From positions 62,001 to 126,000 of the forward strand of contig CAYYMJ010000001.1 of NCBI GenBank assembly GCA_964472855.1: a stretch of 64,000 bases of DNA, in the 5' to 3' direction. Positions 24,958 through 33,931 of the stretch are shown here, one piece after another. Source of the stretch: Tranquillimonas sp964472855 (lineage in GTDB: Bacteria > Pseudomonadota > Alphaproteobacteria > Rhodobacterales > Rhodobacteraceae). Made by a program: the position numbers and the translations under genes. The notes beneath the pieces are model-generated. The model was not told the DNA's origin. It ran no database searches and worked only from the letters and a program-made list of their open reading frames with translations. Each line of letters begins with the position of its first letter. The stretch's first letter is position 1.

Positions 24958-27900
24958 ATGCAAGACCTTCGCCGACGTATCGACGACGAAACCTATGCCG
25001 ACGAGGCCGAAACGCTGGACCGCCTGCGCCGCGAGGCTGGCCTGACCGCCGCCGACCGCGACCGCACCGTCACCCGGGCGGCCGATCTGGTCCGGGCCAT
25101 CCGCCGCCGGTCTGACCCCGGCCTGATGGAGGTGTTTCTGGCCGAATACGGCCTGTCCACCGACGAAGGCGTCGCGCTGATGTGTCTGGCCGAGGCCCTG
25201 CTGCGGGTGCCCGACGAAGACACCATCGACGCCCTGATCGAGGACAAGATCGCGCCCTCGGACTGGAGCCGCCACCTGGGCCGCTCCAGCTCGCCGCTGG
25301 TCAACGCCTCGACATGGGCGCTGCTGCTGACCGGCCGGGTGCTCGACGCCGGCACGGGCGGCATCGTCGGCACCCTGCGGGGTGCGGTGCGGCGGCTGGG
25401 CGAACCGGTGATCCGGGTCGCGGTGGCGCAGGCGATGAAAGAACTTGGGCGCCAGTTCGTGCTGGGCGAGACCATCGAAGCGGCGATGCAGCGCGCGGCC
25501 AAACTGGAATCCGGCGGCTTCAGCTATTCCTATGACATGCTGGGCGAGGCCGCGATGACCGACGCCGACGCCCGCCGCTATCACCTTGCCTATTCGCGCG
25601 CCATCTCGGCCATTGCCAGCGCCTGCACCCATGACGACGTGCGCGACAATCCCGGCATCTCGGTCAAGCTGTCGGCGCTGCATCCACGCTATGAACCGGC
25701 CCAGAAGGCCCGCGTGATGGCCGAGCTTGTGCCGCGCCTGCGCTCGCTCGCCCTGCTGGCGCGCTCGGCCAACATGGGCCTGACCATCGATGCCGAAGAG
25801 GCCGACCGCCTGTCGCTGTCGATGGATGTGATCCAGGCCGTGCTGTCGGAACCGTCGCTGGCCGGCTGGGACGGTTTCGGCGTGGTGGTGCAGGCCTATG
25901 GAAAACGCGCCGGCGCGGCGCTGGACTATCTGCACGCGCTGGCCAGCGGGCTGGACCGGCGCATCATGGTGCGGCTGGTCAAGGGCGCCTACTGGGACAC
26001 CGAGATCAAGCGCGCGCAGGTGGAAGGGCTGGGCGGCTTTCCCGTCTTCACCAGCAAGGCCGCGACCGACATCAGTTATGTCGCCAACGCGCGCAAGCTG
26101 CTGGCGATGACCGACCGCATCTTCCCGCAATTCGCCACCCACAATGCCCATACCGCCGCCGCGGTGCTTGAAATGGCCCAGGAAGGGCAATGCTTTGAGT
26201 TTCAGCGCCTGCACGGCATGGGCGAGGCGCTGCATGACATCCTTCGCCGGCAACAGGGCGGGCGCTGCCGCATCTATGCGCCGGTGGGGGCGCATCGCGA
26301 CCTGCTGGCCTATCTGGTGCGCCGGCTGCTGGAAAACGGCGCCAACAGCTCTTTCGTCAACCAGATCGTCGATGACGATATCCCGCCCGAGACGGTGGCC
26401 GCCGACCCCTTTGCCGCTCCGGCCCGCAGCGACACCATCGCCACGGGCCGCGATCTGTTCCGACCCGAACGGACCAACTCGGCCGGCTTCGATCTGGCCG
26501 ACGCCCCCACGCTCGACCGCATCGCCGCGGCCCGCGACCCCTTTCGCCACCAAAGCTGGCACGCGGCGCCGCTGCTGGCCGGGCCGGCCACGCCAGAGCC
26601 GGCGCGCGATCTCGCCAACCCCGCCGACACCGCCGACAGCCCCGGCACCGTGGCCCCAGCCAGCGCCGCCGACATCGACCGCGCCCTTGCCGGGGCGCGG
26701 GTCTGGAACGCGACACCCGGCGACCGCGCCGCCGCCCTGAACCGGGCCGCCGACGCCTACGAGGCGCATTTCGGTGAAATCTTCGCGGTCCTGGCCCGCG
26801 AGGCCGGCAAGACCCTGCCCGACGCGGTGTCGGAACTGCGCGAAGCGGTCGATTTCCTGCGCTACTATGCCGCCAACGCCCCCGACGCGCCCGGCGTGGG
26901 GCGGATCGCCTGCATCAGCCCGTGGAATTTTCCGCTGGCCATCTTCACCGGCCAGATCGCCGCCGCGCTGGCCGCCGGCAACGCGGTGCTGGCCAAGCCG
27001 GCCGAACAGACACCGCTGATCGCGCATCTGGCCGTGTCGCTGATGCATGCCGCCGGTGTGCCGCAAACCGCGCTGCAACTGCTCCCCGGCGCCGGCACCC
27101 GCGTCGGCGCCGCGCTGACCGCGGACCCGCGCATCGACGGCGTGACCTTTACTGGCGGCACCGACACGGCCCGGAATATTCGCAGCGCCATGGCCCGAAA
27201 CCTCGCGCCGGGTGCGCCGCTGATCGCCGAAACCGGCGGGCTGAACGCGATGATCGTCGACAGCACCGCCCTGCACGAGCAGGCGGTCACCGCCATCGTC
27301 GAAAGCGCCTTCCAGTCGGCGGGCCAGCGTTGTTCGGCCCTGCGCTGCCTTTACGTGCAGGACGACATTGCCGACGCACTGATCGCAATGCTGAAAGGCG
27401 CCATGAACGAATTGAGCGTTGGCACGCCATGGCCCCTGTCCACCGATTGCGGCCCGCTGATCGACGCCGCCGCCCACACAGCCATCGCCCAGCATGTGGA
27501 ACAGGCCCGGCGCGAGGGCCGGGTGCTGCACCAGACCGGCGCCCCGTCCGGCGGGCATTTCCTGCCACCGACCCTGATCCGCATCGACGGCATCGGCGAC
27601 CTGACGCGCGAGGTATTCGGCCCGGTCCTGCATGTCGCAACCTTCGCGGGCCCGGCGCTCGACCGGGTGATCGACGCCGTCAACGACACCGGCTTCGGGC
27701 TGACCTTCGGGCTGCAAACCCGCATCGACGACCGGGTGCAGCATGTCTGCGACCGGGTCCATGCCGGCAATATCTATGTCAACCGCAACCAGATCGGCGC
27801 CATCGTCGGCAGCCAGCCCTTCGGGGGCGAGGGTCTGTCCGGCACCGGCCCAAAGGCCGGCGGGCCCGACTACCTGGTGCGGCTTTCCCGCCACCCGGCG

Positions 27901-28419
27901 CCCGACACGGGTCCGCACCCGGGCCGATGGCCGGCCGCCGCCGACTTGACCGCACTTGCAGAACGCCTGCGAACCGCGGCGGCGCAACCGACCCGGGACA
28001 CCGGCCAGGCCCTGCCCGGGCCCACCGGCGAATCGAACCGCCTGACGCGCCTGCCGCGTCCACCGCTGCTCTGCCTCGGACCCGGGGCGGAAACGGCAGC
28101 CGCACAGGTGGCGGCGGTCACAGCACTTGGGGGACGGGCGGTGCAGGCCGGTGGCGCAATCGATGCCGCGCAACTGCCTGAACTGACGGATTTTTCAGCC
28201 ATTATCTGGTGGGGCGACAATGACGCGGCCCGCAGATATGGCGCGGCGCTGGCCAGCCGCCATGGCCCGATCCTGCCGCTGATCACAGGCATGCCCGACC
28301 GGGCCCATGTCCTGCACGAACGCCATGTCTGCGTCGACACGACCGCGACCGGCGGCAACGCCGAACTGCTGGGCCGGGAGCCGAACTCTACTTCTGTCCA
28401 GATACATCCCGGGGGGTGA
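24958..28419 (+). CDS. putA: Bifunctional proline dehydrogenase / L-glutamate-gamma-semialdehyde dehydrogenase (PutA)
   Basis: A 1153-residue enzyme oxidising proline to glutamate. An N-terminal helical arm is followed by the FAD-dependent PRODH barrel (RLVKGAYWDTEIKRAQ near residue 340; GANSSFVNQ near 462), then the NAD-dependent aldehyde dehydrogenase with E758 (ETGGLNA) and nucleophile C792 (AGQRCSALR). A C-terminal domain of the long PutA type follows (GAETAAAQVAAVTALGG to RHVCVDTTATGGNAELL). There is no obvious ribbon-helix-helix DNA-binding domain, consistent with a separate PutR. The start ATG 24958 has CGAGG upstream. The last 15 residues (REPNSTSVQIHPGG) are encoded by a dispersed repeat that begins at about 28387, so the native stop seems lost. 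Confidence 0.95.
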   Translation: MQDLRRRIDDETYADEAETLDRLRREAGLTAADRDRTVTRAADLVRAIRRRSDPGLMEVFLAEYGLSTDEGVALMCLAEALLRVPDEDTIDALIEDKIAPSDWSRHLGRSSSPLVNASTWALLLTGRVLDAGTGGIVGTLRGAVRRLGEPVIRVAVAQAMKELGRQFVLGETIEAAMQRAAKLESGGFSYSYDMLGEAAMTDADARRYHLAYSRAISAIASACTHDDVRDNPGISVKLSALHPRYEPAQKARVMAELVPRLRSLALLARSANMGLTIDAEEADRLSLSMDVIQAVLSEPSLAGWDGFGVVVQAYGKRAGAALDYLHALASGLDRRIMVRLVKGAYWDTEIKRAQVEGLGGFPVFTSKAATDISYVANARKLLAMTDRIFPQFATHNAHTAAAVLEMAQEGQCFEFQRLHGMGEALHDILRRQQGGRCRIYAPVGAHRDLLAYLVRRLLENGANSSFVNQIVDDDIPPETVAADPFAAPARSDTIATGRDLFRPERTNSAGFDLADAPTLDRIAAARDPFRHQSWHAAPLLAGPATPEPARDLANPADTADSPGTVAPASAADIDRALAGARVWNATPGDRAAALNRAADAYEAHFGEIFAVLAREAGKTLPDAVSELREAVDFLRYYAANAPDAPGVGRIACISPWNFPLAIFTGQIAAALAAGNAVLAKPAEQTPLIAHLAVSLMHAAGVPQTALQLLPGAGTRVGAALTADPRIDGVTFTGGTDTARNIRSAMARNLAPGAPLIAETGGLNAMIVDSTALHEQAVTAIVESAFQSAGQRCSALRCLYVQDDIADALIAMLKGAMNELSVGTPWPLSTDCGPLIDAAAHTAIAQHVEQARREGRVLHQTGAPSGGHFLPPTLIRIDGIGDLTREVFGPVLHVATFAGPALDRVIDAVNDTGFGLTFGLQTRIDDRVQHVCDRVHAGNIYVNRNQIGAIVGSQPFGGEGLSGTGPKAGGPDYLVRLSRHPAPDTGPHPGRWPAAADLTALAERLRTAAAQPTRDTGQALPGPTGESNRLTRLPRPPLLCLGPGAETAAAQVAAVTALGGRAVQAGGAIDAAQLPELTDFSAIIWWGDNDAARRYGAALASRHGPILPLITGMPDRAHVLHERHVCVDTTATGGNAELLGREPNSTSVQIHPGG

Positions 28420-28460
28420 ATGCGCGGGCAACGCGCAGAGGGGGGCAGCGCCCCCCTGCC
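28387..28460 (+). repeat. Dispersed GC-hairpin repeat, type B, copy 2, overlapping the putA 3' end
   Basis: It begins CTACTTCTGTCCAGATACAT, then CCCGGGGGGTGAATGCGCGG and GGGGGGCAGCGCCCCCC. The same CTACTTCTGTCC start is found at 61543. The first 33 bases are read as putA codons and supply its stop. Confidence 0.8.
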
Positions 28461-28496
28461 CCGGGGCCTTGCGCCCGCAAGGCCCACAAACGCCCG

Positions 28497-29441
28497 TCAG
28501 CCGGGGGCGGACAGCGACCAGTCGATATCGGGCGCGATCGGGACGATCCCCAAAGGGTTCCGCTTGTCCGAGCGTGAATGATATCCGCGGCGGTATATGT
28601 CGAACCTGACCGTTTCGGCCACACCCGGCAGGGCATGGAACCGCCGGGCATAGCGCCAGATGGCCGGATAGTCGCAGATCCGTCGGCGACCCAGCTTGAA
28701 GGCGGTGAAATAGGCCACGTCAAAACGTGCCAGCGTCGGGAAAAGCCGGATGTCGGCCTCGGTCATCCGGTCACCGGCCAGCCACGGCGCGTCCGCGAGC
28801 CGCGTCTCGATGGCGTCGAGCATGTCGAACACGCCTTCGGCAGCGGTCTCGTAGGCGCTTTGCGTCTCGGCAAAGCCGGCCCGGTAGACCCCGTTGTTCA
28901 GGGCCGGGTAGATCCGCTCGTTCCAGGCATCGATCTCGGGCCTCAGGTCACGGGGATAAAGATCGCGGGGGTGGCGCGCGGCGGCGGCAAAGGCCACCGG
29001 CAGGCTGCGCAGGATGTCGGCGGATTCGTTGGCGATCAGGTCGCCGCTGTCCCGGTCGACGATCAATGGCACGGTCACGCGTCCGGAATAGTCCGGCATG
29101 CCCCGGGCGTAGACCGCATGCAGGGCGCCAAGCCCGAACAGATCGTCGCGGTAACCGGCGGCCGCGTCGAAGACCCAGCCCTCGGCCGACCGGCGCGGTG
29201 CGACGAACGACACCGGCAGCGCCGCCTCCAGCCCAAGGATCGCCCGGGCAAGCAGAACCCGGTGCGCCCAGGGACAGTTCCACGCGGCATACAGGTGATA
29301 GCGCCCCGGTGTGGCCGGCAAATCCGGGTCGTGACCGATCTGCCGGCGCAGAAGCGACGGGCTGCGCTGCCAGCTGCCATCGGCGGCGACGGCGCTTGCC
29401 TCGGCATCCGTCAGCCATTTTCCGTCGACCATGCGCCCCAT
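28497..29441 (-). CDS. Glutathionyl-hydroquinone reductase (YqjG/ECM4-type, omega/xi-class GST)
   Basis: A 314-residue protein, the typical length of the family. The catalytic Cys is in YAAWNCPWAHRV (C56), and the glutathione site is VTVPLIVDRDSGDLIANESADI. The long C-terminal helical domain with MTEADIRLFPTLARFD and an aromatic-rich end (YRRGYHSRSDKRNP) is characteristic. These enzymes reductively remove glutathione from glutathionyl-hydroquinones in the cytoplasm, repairing quinone adducts. It stands alone, flanked by two dispersed repeats and convergent with putA. Confidence 0.92.
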   Translation of the reverse strand: MGRMVDGKWLTDAEASAVAADGSWQRSPSLLRRQIGHDPDLPATPGRYHLYAAWNCPWAHRVLLARAILGLEAALPVSFVAPRRSAEGWVFDAAAGYRDDLFGLGALHAVYARGMPDYSGRVTVPLIVDRDSGDLIANESADILRSLPVAFAAAARHPRDLYPRDLRPEIDAWNERIYPALNNGVYRAGFAETQSAYETAAEGVFDMLDAIETRLADAPWLAGDRMTEADIRLFPTLARFDVAYFTAFKLGRRRICDYPAIWRYARRFHALPGVAETVRFDIYRRGYHSRSDKRNPLGIVPIAPDIDWSLSAPG

Positions 29442-29475
29442 ATCCGCCTGCCTTGCCCTGGTATCGCTGTTGACC

Positions 29476-29545
29476 GGGGGCGCTGCCCCCGTCCGCCGAC
29501 GCTGCGCGCCCGCGAACTCCCCCGGGATATTTCACGACAAGAGTA
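29476..29545 (-). repeat. Dispersed GC-hairpin repeat, type B, copy 3 (inverted)
   Basis: GGGGGCGCTGCCCCC (29476-29490), then GCTGCGCGCCCGCG, CCCCCGGGATATTTCACGAC and AAGAG form the reverse complement of the type B order. It lies in the divergent spacer between the GST and Tm-1-like genes. Confidence 0.75.
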
Positions 29546-29690
29546 GCCCTGTCACCCCGTGAACCCAAGCCGCGCCCGGCGCGCCCGGACGGCGGGGTTG
29601 GGGGGCGCCGCCGCTGCCGTGCAATTGGCGGCGCTTTGTGATCCAACTGACGCGGAACGGCCACCCGAACCTGTCTGCGAAGGACCAACC

Positions 29691-30917
29691 ATGACCAAGA
29701 CCATCCTTGTCATCGGCACCTATGACACCAAGGACGACGAGCTTGGATACATATGCGACCGCATCGCGGCCCTGGGCGGGAACAGCCTGAGCATGGATGT
29801 CAGCGTGCTGGGCGACCCGTCACAGCCAGCCGATATTTCCAAGCACGCGGTGGCCGCCGCCGCCGGCAAGACCATCGCCGATGCCATCGATACCGGTGAC
29901 GAGAACCGGGCCATGCAGATCATGGCGGCGGGTGCCGCGGCGCTGACCGCGCGTCTGCACGCCGAGGGGCGCATCGACGGCGTGGTGGGGCTGGGCGGCA
30001 CCATGGGAACCGACCTGGTGCTTGACTGCTGTCAGGCGCTGCCGATGGGCGTGCCGAAATACGTGGTGTCGACCGTCAGCTTTTCACCGATCATCCCCCC
30101 CGACCGCCTGTCACCCGATATCCAGATGATCCTGTGGGCCGGCGGGCTATATGGGTTGAATTCGGTCTGCAAATCGTCGCTGTCGCAGGCGGCCGGCGCG
30201 GTGCTGGGGGCGGCGCGGGCGGTCGAGCCGCCAACCGGCGACCGGCCGGTGGTCGGCATGACCAGCCTTGGCAGTTCATGCCTGAGCTACATGAAGCTTC
30301 TGAAGCGCCCGCTCGAGGCGCGGGGATTCGAGGTGGCGGTATTCCATGCCACCGGCATGGGCGGCATGGCGTTCGAGGCCCTGGCCCGTCAGGGCCGTTT
30401 CAGCGTTGTGCTGGACCTGGCGCTGCCAGAGCTTGGCAACCTGATGGTGGGATCGGTCATCAACGCCGGGCCCGACAGGCTGACCGGCGCCGGGGCGGCG
30501 GGCGTGCCGCAGATCGTGTCACCGGGCTGTGCCGACCTGATCGACTTTGCCGGCTGGCAGGACATTCCGCCGGCCTATGCCGACCGGCCATTTCACGCCC
30601 ATAACCGGCTGATCAAATCGTCGGGCCTGTCGGGCGCCGAGCGTCGCGCGCTGATCCGCGACATCTTTGCCCGGCTGGCCGGTGCCGACGGACCCGCGCG
30701 GTTCGTCATGCCGACCGCCGGGGTCGAAGCCTGGGACAAGCCGGGCGAGCCGGCCCATGACCCGGCGGCGCTGGCCGAGATGGTCGACGAGGTGCGCCAC
30801 GCCGCCACCGTCCCGGTGACCGAGGTCGACGCCCATATCAACGACCAGGCGTTTGCCGACGCCGTGCTGAGCGTTCTCGACGGCTGGATCGCCGACGGCA
30901 CAGTGCGCACCGGCTGA
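29691..30917 (+). CDS. Tm-1-like ATP-binding domain protein (UPF0261 family)
   Basis: A 408-residue protein with the family start KTILVIGTYDTKDDELGYIC and the family segments GLGGTMGTDLVLDC, GMTSLGSSCLSYMK, VFHATGMGGMAFEALA and DLALPELGNLMVGS. Homologues of the plant Tm-1 N-terminal domain bind ATP. In bacteria the enzymatic role is not established, and they are often paired with a TIM-barrel phosphoenolpyruvate-hydrolase-like partner, which is absent here. The start ATG 29691 has AAGGA 7 bases upstream; an earlier in-frame start at 29559 runs through intergenic-looking sequence and is rejected. It is followed by a hairpin and converges on the sulfite-oxidase-like gene. Confidence 0.9.
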   Translation: MTKTILVIGTYDTKDDELGYICDRIAALGGNSLSMDVSVLGDPSQPADISKHAVAAAAGKTIADAIDTGDENRAMQIMAAGAAALTARLHAEGRIDGVVGLGGTMGTDLVLDCCQALPMGVPKYVVSTVSFSPIIPPDRLSPDIQMILWAGGLYGLNSVCKSSLSQAAGAVLGAARAVEPPTGDRPVVGMTSLGSSCLSYMKLLKRPLEARGFEVAVFHATGMGGMAFEALARQGRFSVVLDLALPELGNLMVGSVINAGPDRLTGAGAAGVPQIVSPGCADLIDFAGWQDIPPAYADRPFHAHNRLIKSSGLSGAERRALIRDIFARLAGADGPARFVMPTAGVEAWDKPGEPAHDPAALAEMVDEVRHAATVPVTEVDAHINDQAFADAVLSVLDGWIADGTVRTG

Positions 30918-30922
30918 CGCCC

Positions 30923-30945
30923 GGCGGGTCAGGCCGCCACCCGCC
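30923..30945. terminator. Hairpin between convergent genes
   Basis: GGCGGGT and ACCCGCC pair around a 9-base loop directly after the Tm-1-like stop. A smaller GGCGA/TCGCC stem and an AAAAATT stretch follow. It could serve both convergent genes; the T-run is weak. Confidence 0.5.
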
Positions 30946-30991
30946 GTAAGGCGAGATTTTTCGCCGAAAAATTGGCACCATGGCGCGTGGA

Positions 30992-32107
30992 TCAGTCGGG
31001 CAGGGCCGGAAAGCTGTCAGACACGGTCACCGCGACCTCGTGACAGCTGTTGATGGCAAAGCCCGACAGGTTCCACGGTGCCTTTGGCGGCTGCACGTTG
31101 CCGTCGGCGTCGGTGGCCCGGCAGCGCAGGACATGGTCACCGGGGCTGGCCTGCCAGTCGACCGACCACCCGGTCCAGGCATAGTCGCCGGCGCGCCCGT
31201 GCAGCGTTGCCTGTTGCCAGTCGTCGCCGGCGGCAAAGTCGACACGCCGGATGCGCCGCCCGCCGCCCGACCATGCACGGCCGACGATCCGCACCCTGCC
31301 CGGACGCACCAGCCGCGCCCGGCTCAGCCAGTCGGGCACCCCGGGCGGCACCATCAGCGACTTGACCGCCAGTTCGGTCAACGGCACGCCCGGGTCATCC
31401 GCGTGCTGGCGCAGCATATAGCTTTGAACCTGCTGGTGGCCGCCAAACCGGTGCGGGATGGCCCGCACATCCGTCAGCCACTTGACCGACGCCATGCCGA
31501 ACCAGCCCGGCACAACAATGCGCAGCGGCGCGCCATGCTGGGGCAGCAGCGGCTGGCCGTTCATTTCATGGACCAGCAGCGCATCGAGCCCGGCCAGCTG
31601 ATCCGGGGTCAGGCTGCGGGCAAAATAATGCGGGTGCCCGTCGTCAAATCCGAAATCGGCACCGGTAAAGACCAAATCCTCCACACCGGCCCGCGGCCTG
31701 GCCCGGGCGATCACGTCGGCCAGCGGCGTGCCGGTCCAGACCGACGTTCCGAAGGCCTCGTGCAGCCACGGCATCGAGCGGTTGCGGTCACGCATCTTGG
31801 CGCGGCCGTTGCCGCCGCATTCCAGAGTGACCGGCATGCTGACCTGCGGCATTGCACGAATGTCGGCCATCGTCAGGCTGACCGGCCGGTCAAAACCGTC
31901 GTGCAGCCGCAGGACATGGGCGGCGGGGTCAAGCATGGGCACGTCGAAATGCGTCAGCAGATAGTGGGCGCCGGTGGGCGTGACATCCTGCGCCAGCATC
32001 TCCAGCAAACCGCCATGATTGCGGTTGGCCAGCGCCCGCTCGAACTCGGTATACGCGCCCTCGGTGTCCTTCTGTTTGGCCGCCGGGTCGGTGAAGGGGT
32101 TGGACAT
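30992..32107 (-). CDS. Sulfite oxidase-family molybdopterin enzyme without a signal peptide
   Basis: A 371-residue protein with the Mo-cofactor domain (TLECGGNGR with the Mo-ligating C97; GAPLRIVVPGWFGMASVKWL) and the C-terminal Mo-co dimerisation domain (VRIVGRAWSGGGRRIRRVDF ... APWNLSGFAINSCHE). The family oxidises sulfite or related oxyanions; SorA and SoxC relatives are normally exported. Here the N-terminus MSNPFTDPAAKQKDTEG shows no Tat or Sec signal, and no cytochrome subunit is adjacent, so a cytoplasmic role with an unknown electron acceptor is likely. It follows kdsA on the same strand after about 37 bp, with no functional link evident. Confidence 0.88.
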   Translation of the reverse strand: MSNPFTDPAAKQKDTEGAYTEFERALANRNHGGLLEMLAQDVTPTGAHYLLTHFDVPMLDPAAHVLRLHDGFDRPVSLTMADIRAMPQVSMPVTLECGGNGRAKMRDRNRSMPWLHEAFGTSVWTGTPLADVIARARPRAGVEDLVFTGADFGFDDGHPHYFARSLTPDQLAGLDALLVHEMNGQPLLPQHGAPLRIVVPGWFGMASVKWLTDVRAIPHRFGGHQQVQSYMLRQHADDPGVPLTELAVKSLMVPPGVPDWLSRARLVRPGRVRIVGRAWSGGGRRIRRVDFAAGDDWQQATLHGRAGDYAWTGWSVDWQASPGDHVLRCRATDADGNVQPPKAPWNLSGFAINSCHEVAVTVSDSFPALPD

Positions 32108-32144
32108 TGCCGCCGGCCTTTCAATCGGTTTTCACAGGCTTGGA

Positions 32145-32982
32145 TCATTCGGCCTCGGTCACGNNNNNNNNNNNNNNNNNNNNNNNNNNNNNNNNNNNNN
32201 NNNNNNNNNNNNNNNNNNNNNNNNNNNNNNNNNNNNNNNNNNNNNNNNNNNNNNNNNNNNNNNGGCGCCTCGTGCGTTTCGATGAAAACAGCCGCGACCC
32301 CAACCGCCACGGCGGCCCGCGCAAGCGGCGCGATAAACTCTGCCTGCCCGCCCGAGGCGGCGCCCAGCGCCGCGGGCAACTGCACCGAATGGCTGGCGTC
32401 AAACACCACCGGATACCCGGTCCGCGCCATGATCGTCAGGCCGCGCATGTCGTTGACCAGCATGTTGTATCCAAAGCTGGTTCCGCGCTCGGTCAGCAGG
32501 ATCCGGCGGTTGCCCGTGCTTTCGATCTTGCCGATCACATTGCCCATGTCGGCGGGGGCCATGAACTGGCCCTTCTTGACGTTGATCGCCGCCCCCGTCC
32601 GCCCAGCCGCCAACAGCAGATCGGTCTGGCGCGACAGCAACGCCGGAATTTGCAGGACGTCGGCAACCTCGGCCGCCGCCGCGCACTGGGCCGGGTCATG
32701 CACATCGGTCAGGGTCGGGCAACCCACCCTCTCGCGCACGCGCCCCAGCATGGCCAGCCCCGGCCCGATCCCCGGACCGCGGGCGCCGGCGATGCCCGAA
32801 CGGTTGGCCTTGTCAAAGCTGGCCTTGAACACGAAGCCAACCCCCTGGGTCGCGCAAATCTCGGCCAGCCTGCCGGCCAGCATCAGCGCGTGATCGGCCG
32901 TCTCCAACTGGCAGGGCCCGGCGATCAGCGTCAGGGGCCGGTCGTTGCCGAACGTGACCGGGCCCGCAACGACACGCGTCAC
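32145..32982 (-). CDS. kdsA: 3-deoxy-8-phosphooctulonate (KDO-8-P) synthase, with an assembly gap near the C-terminus
   Basis: It condenses phosphoenolpyruvate with arabinose-5-phosphate to make KDO-8-phosphate for LPS or capsule. Signature segments: LIAGPCQLE (C24, the metal-dependent KdsA class), FKASFDKANRS, NVKKGQFMAP, TERGTSFGYNMLV, VVFDASHSVQLP. The GTG start at 32982 overlaps the kdsB stop (GTGTGA). The frame runs to FIETHEA at the N block. After the gap, VTEAE plus TGA at 32145 fits the expected KdsA end, giving about 278 residues if the true gap is close to 100 bp. I therefore regard the gene as intact and merely gapped. Confidence 0.88.
32164..32263. other. Assembly gap (100 N) inside kdsA
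   Basis: Exactly 100 N. The kdsA length before and after suggests the true missing length is about 95-105 bp. Confidence 0.99.
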
Positions 32983-33791
32983 ACCAGCCCCCCCCGGGCA
33001 AGGATCGCCTCGATGATAGGAATGTCCGAGGGGTTGTTCAGCTCCCAGAACTCGTGGGCCGGCGGCGACACCGGAACACAACGCACCGGCAGGCCGTTTT
33101 CGAGAAACCGCAACTGTTCCAGACCCTCGCGCCGCTCCAGCGGACCCTCGGGCAGATCGAGATATGCTTCCAGCGCGCCGGGCCGATAGGCATAACAGCC
33201 GACATGGTGATAGACCGCGACCGCGTCGGCGGGCGCATCGTCATAATGCGGCAGGATCTCCTTCGAGAAATACAGCGCGTCGCGCCGGGCATCGAACACC
33301 GCGGTCGTCGCCCCGGCGCGGCCGGCCCGCCGGTCGGCCAGAAGGTTCGCCAACTGCTCGGGCGACGTCTTCAGCACCGGCGTCGCCACCGAAACCGCCG
33401 GTGCGTCGCGCATTTCCCGCATCAAGGCCGCCACGAAATCGGGCGGCGTCAGCAACGCATCGCCCTGCAGGTTGATCACCACGTCGGGGCGCGTCTCAAG
33501 CTGCTCCAGCGCCGCCGCGCAGCGTTCCGAGCCATTGCGGCACCCCGCGGGCGTCATCAGAACCTGCGCGCCAAACCCCCGGGCCGGTTCGGCAATCTCG
33601 GCACTGTCGGTCAGAACAAACACCTGCGCCGGCGGCAAGGCGGCGCAGGCCGCGTCCCAGCTGCGCCGGATCAGGCTGCGCGCCTGCCCGGTTGCCCCAC
33701 GGATCGCGGCCAGGGGCTTGCCGGGAAAGCGGCTGGACGCAAAACGCGCCGGTATGAATATGACCGCCTGCACCCGCCGGCCCCCCTTCAT
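32979..33791 (-). CDS. kdsB: 3-deoxy-manno-octulosonate cytidylyltransferase (CMP-KDO synthetase)
   Basis: A 270-residue enzyme activating KDO with CTP for LPS or capsule assembly. The N-terminal nucleotide-binding motif IPARFASSRFPGKPLA is diagnostic. VVINLQGDALLTPPD provides the metal-binding Asp, and YHHVGCYAYRPGALEAYLDL, EQLRFLENGLPVRCV and the final ELNNPSDI match the family. It overlaps kdsA by 4 bp, so the two steps are co-translated. The ATG at 33791 has only a weak ribosome site; a GTG six codons later (VQAVIFIP) is an alternative. Confidence 0.93.
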   Translation of the reverse strand: MKGGRRVQAVIFIPARFASSRFPGKPLAAIRGATGQARSLIRRSWDAACAALPPAQVFVLTDSAEIAEPARGFGAQVLMTPAGCRNGSERCAAALEQLETRPDVVINLQGDALLTPPDFVAALMREMRDAPAVSVATPVLKTSPEQLANLLADRRAGRAGATTAVFDARRDALYFSKEILPHYDDAPADAVAVYHHVGCYAYRPGALEAYLDLPEGPLERREGLEQLRFLENGLPVRCVPVSPPAHEFWELNNPSDIPIIEAILARGGLV

Positions 33792-33849
33792 CTGTGGCCC
33801 GATCTAGCCAATCGCCAGCGCTGGCGCAATCTTTGCTGCCCGGCCCATC

Positions 33850-33912
33850 ATCTTGGCAAAAATATCCCGGGGTGAATGCGCGCGCCCGCGCGCAGAGGGG
33901 CAGCGCCCCTGT
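33850..33912 (+). repeat. Dispersed GC-hairpin repeat, type B, copy 4
   Basis: ATCTTGGCAAAAATATCCCG, then GGGTGAATGCGCGCGCCCGC and GAGGGGCAGCGCCCCT, matching the copies at 17050, 28387 and 29476. It sits between kdsB and the iclR-type gene. Confidence 0.78.
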
Positions 33913-33931
33913 CGCGGATGGCCCATATAGC

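Noticed and set aside
24550..28173. A very long open frame on the minus strand opposite putA (about 1200 codons)
   Set aside because: It is an antisense shadow caused by high GC codon bias; the plus-strand PutA has full domain and active-site evidence, and the antisense protein is low-complexity His/Gln/Arg-rich with no family features.
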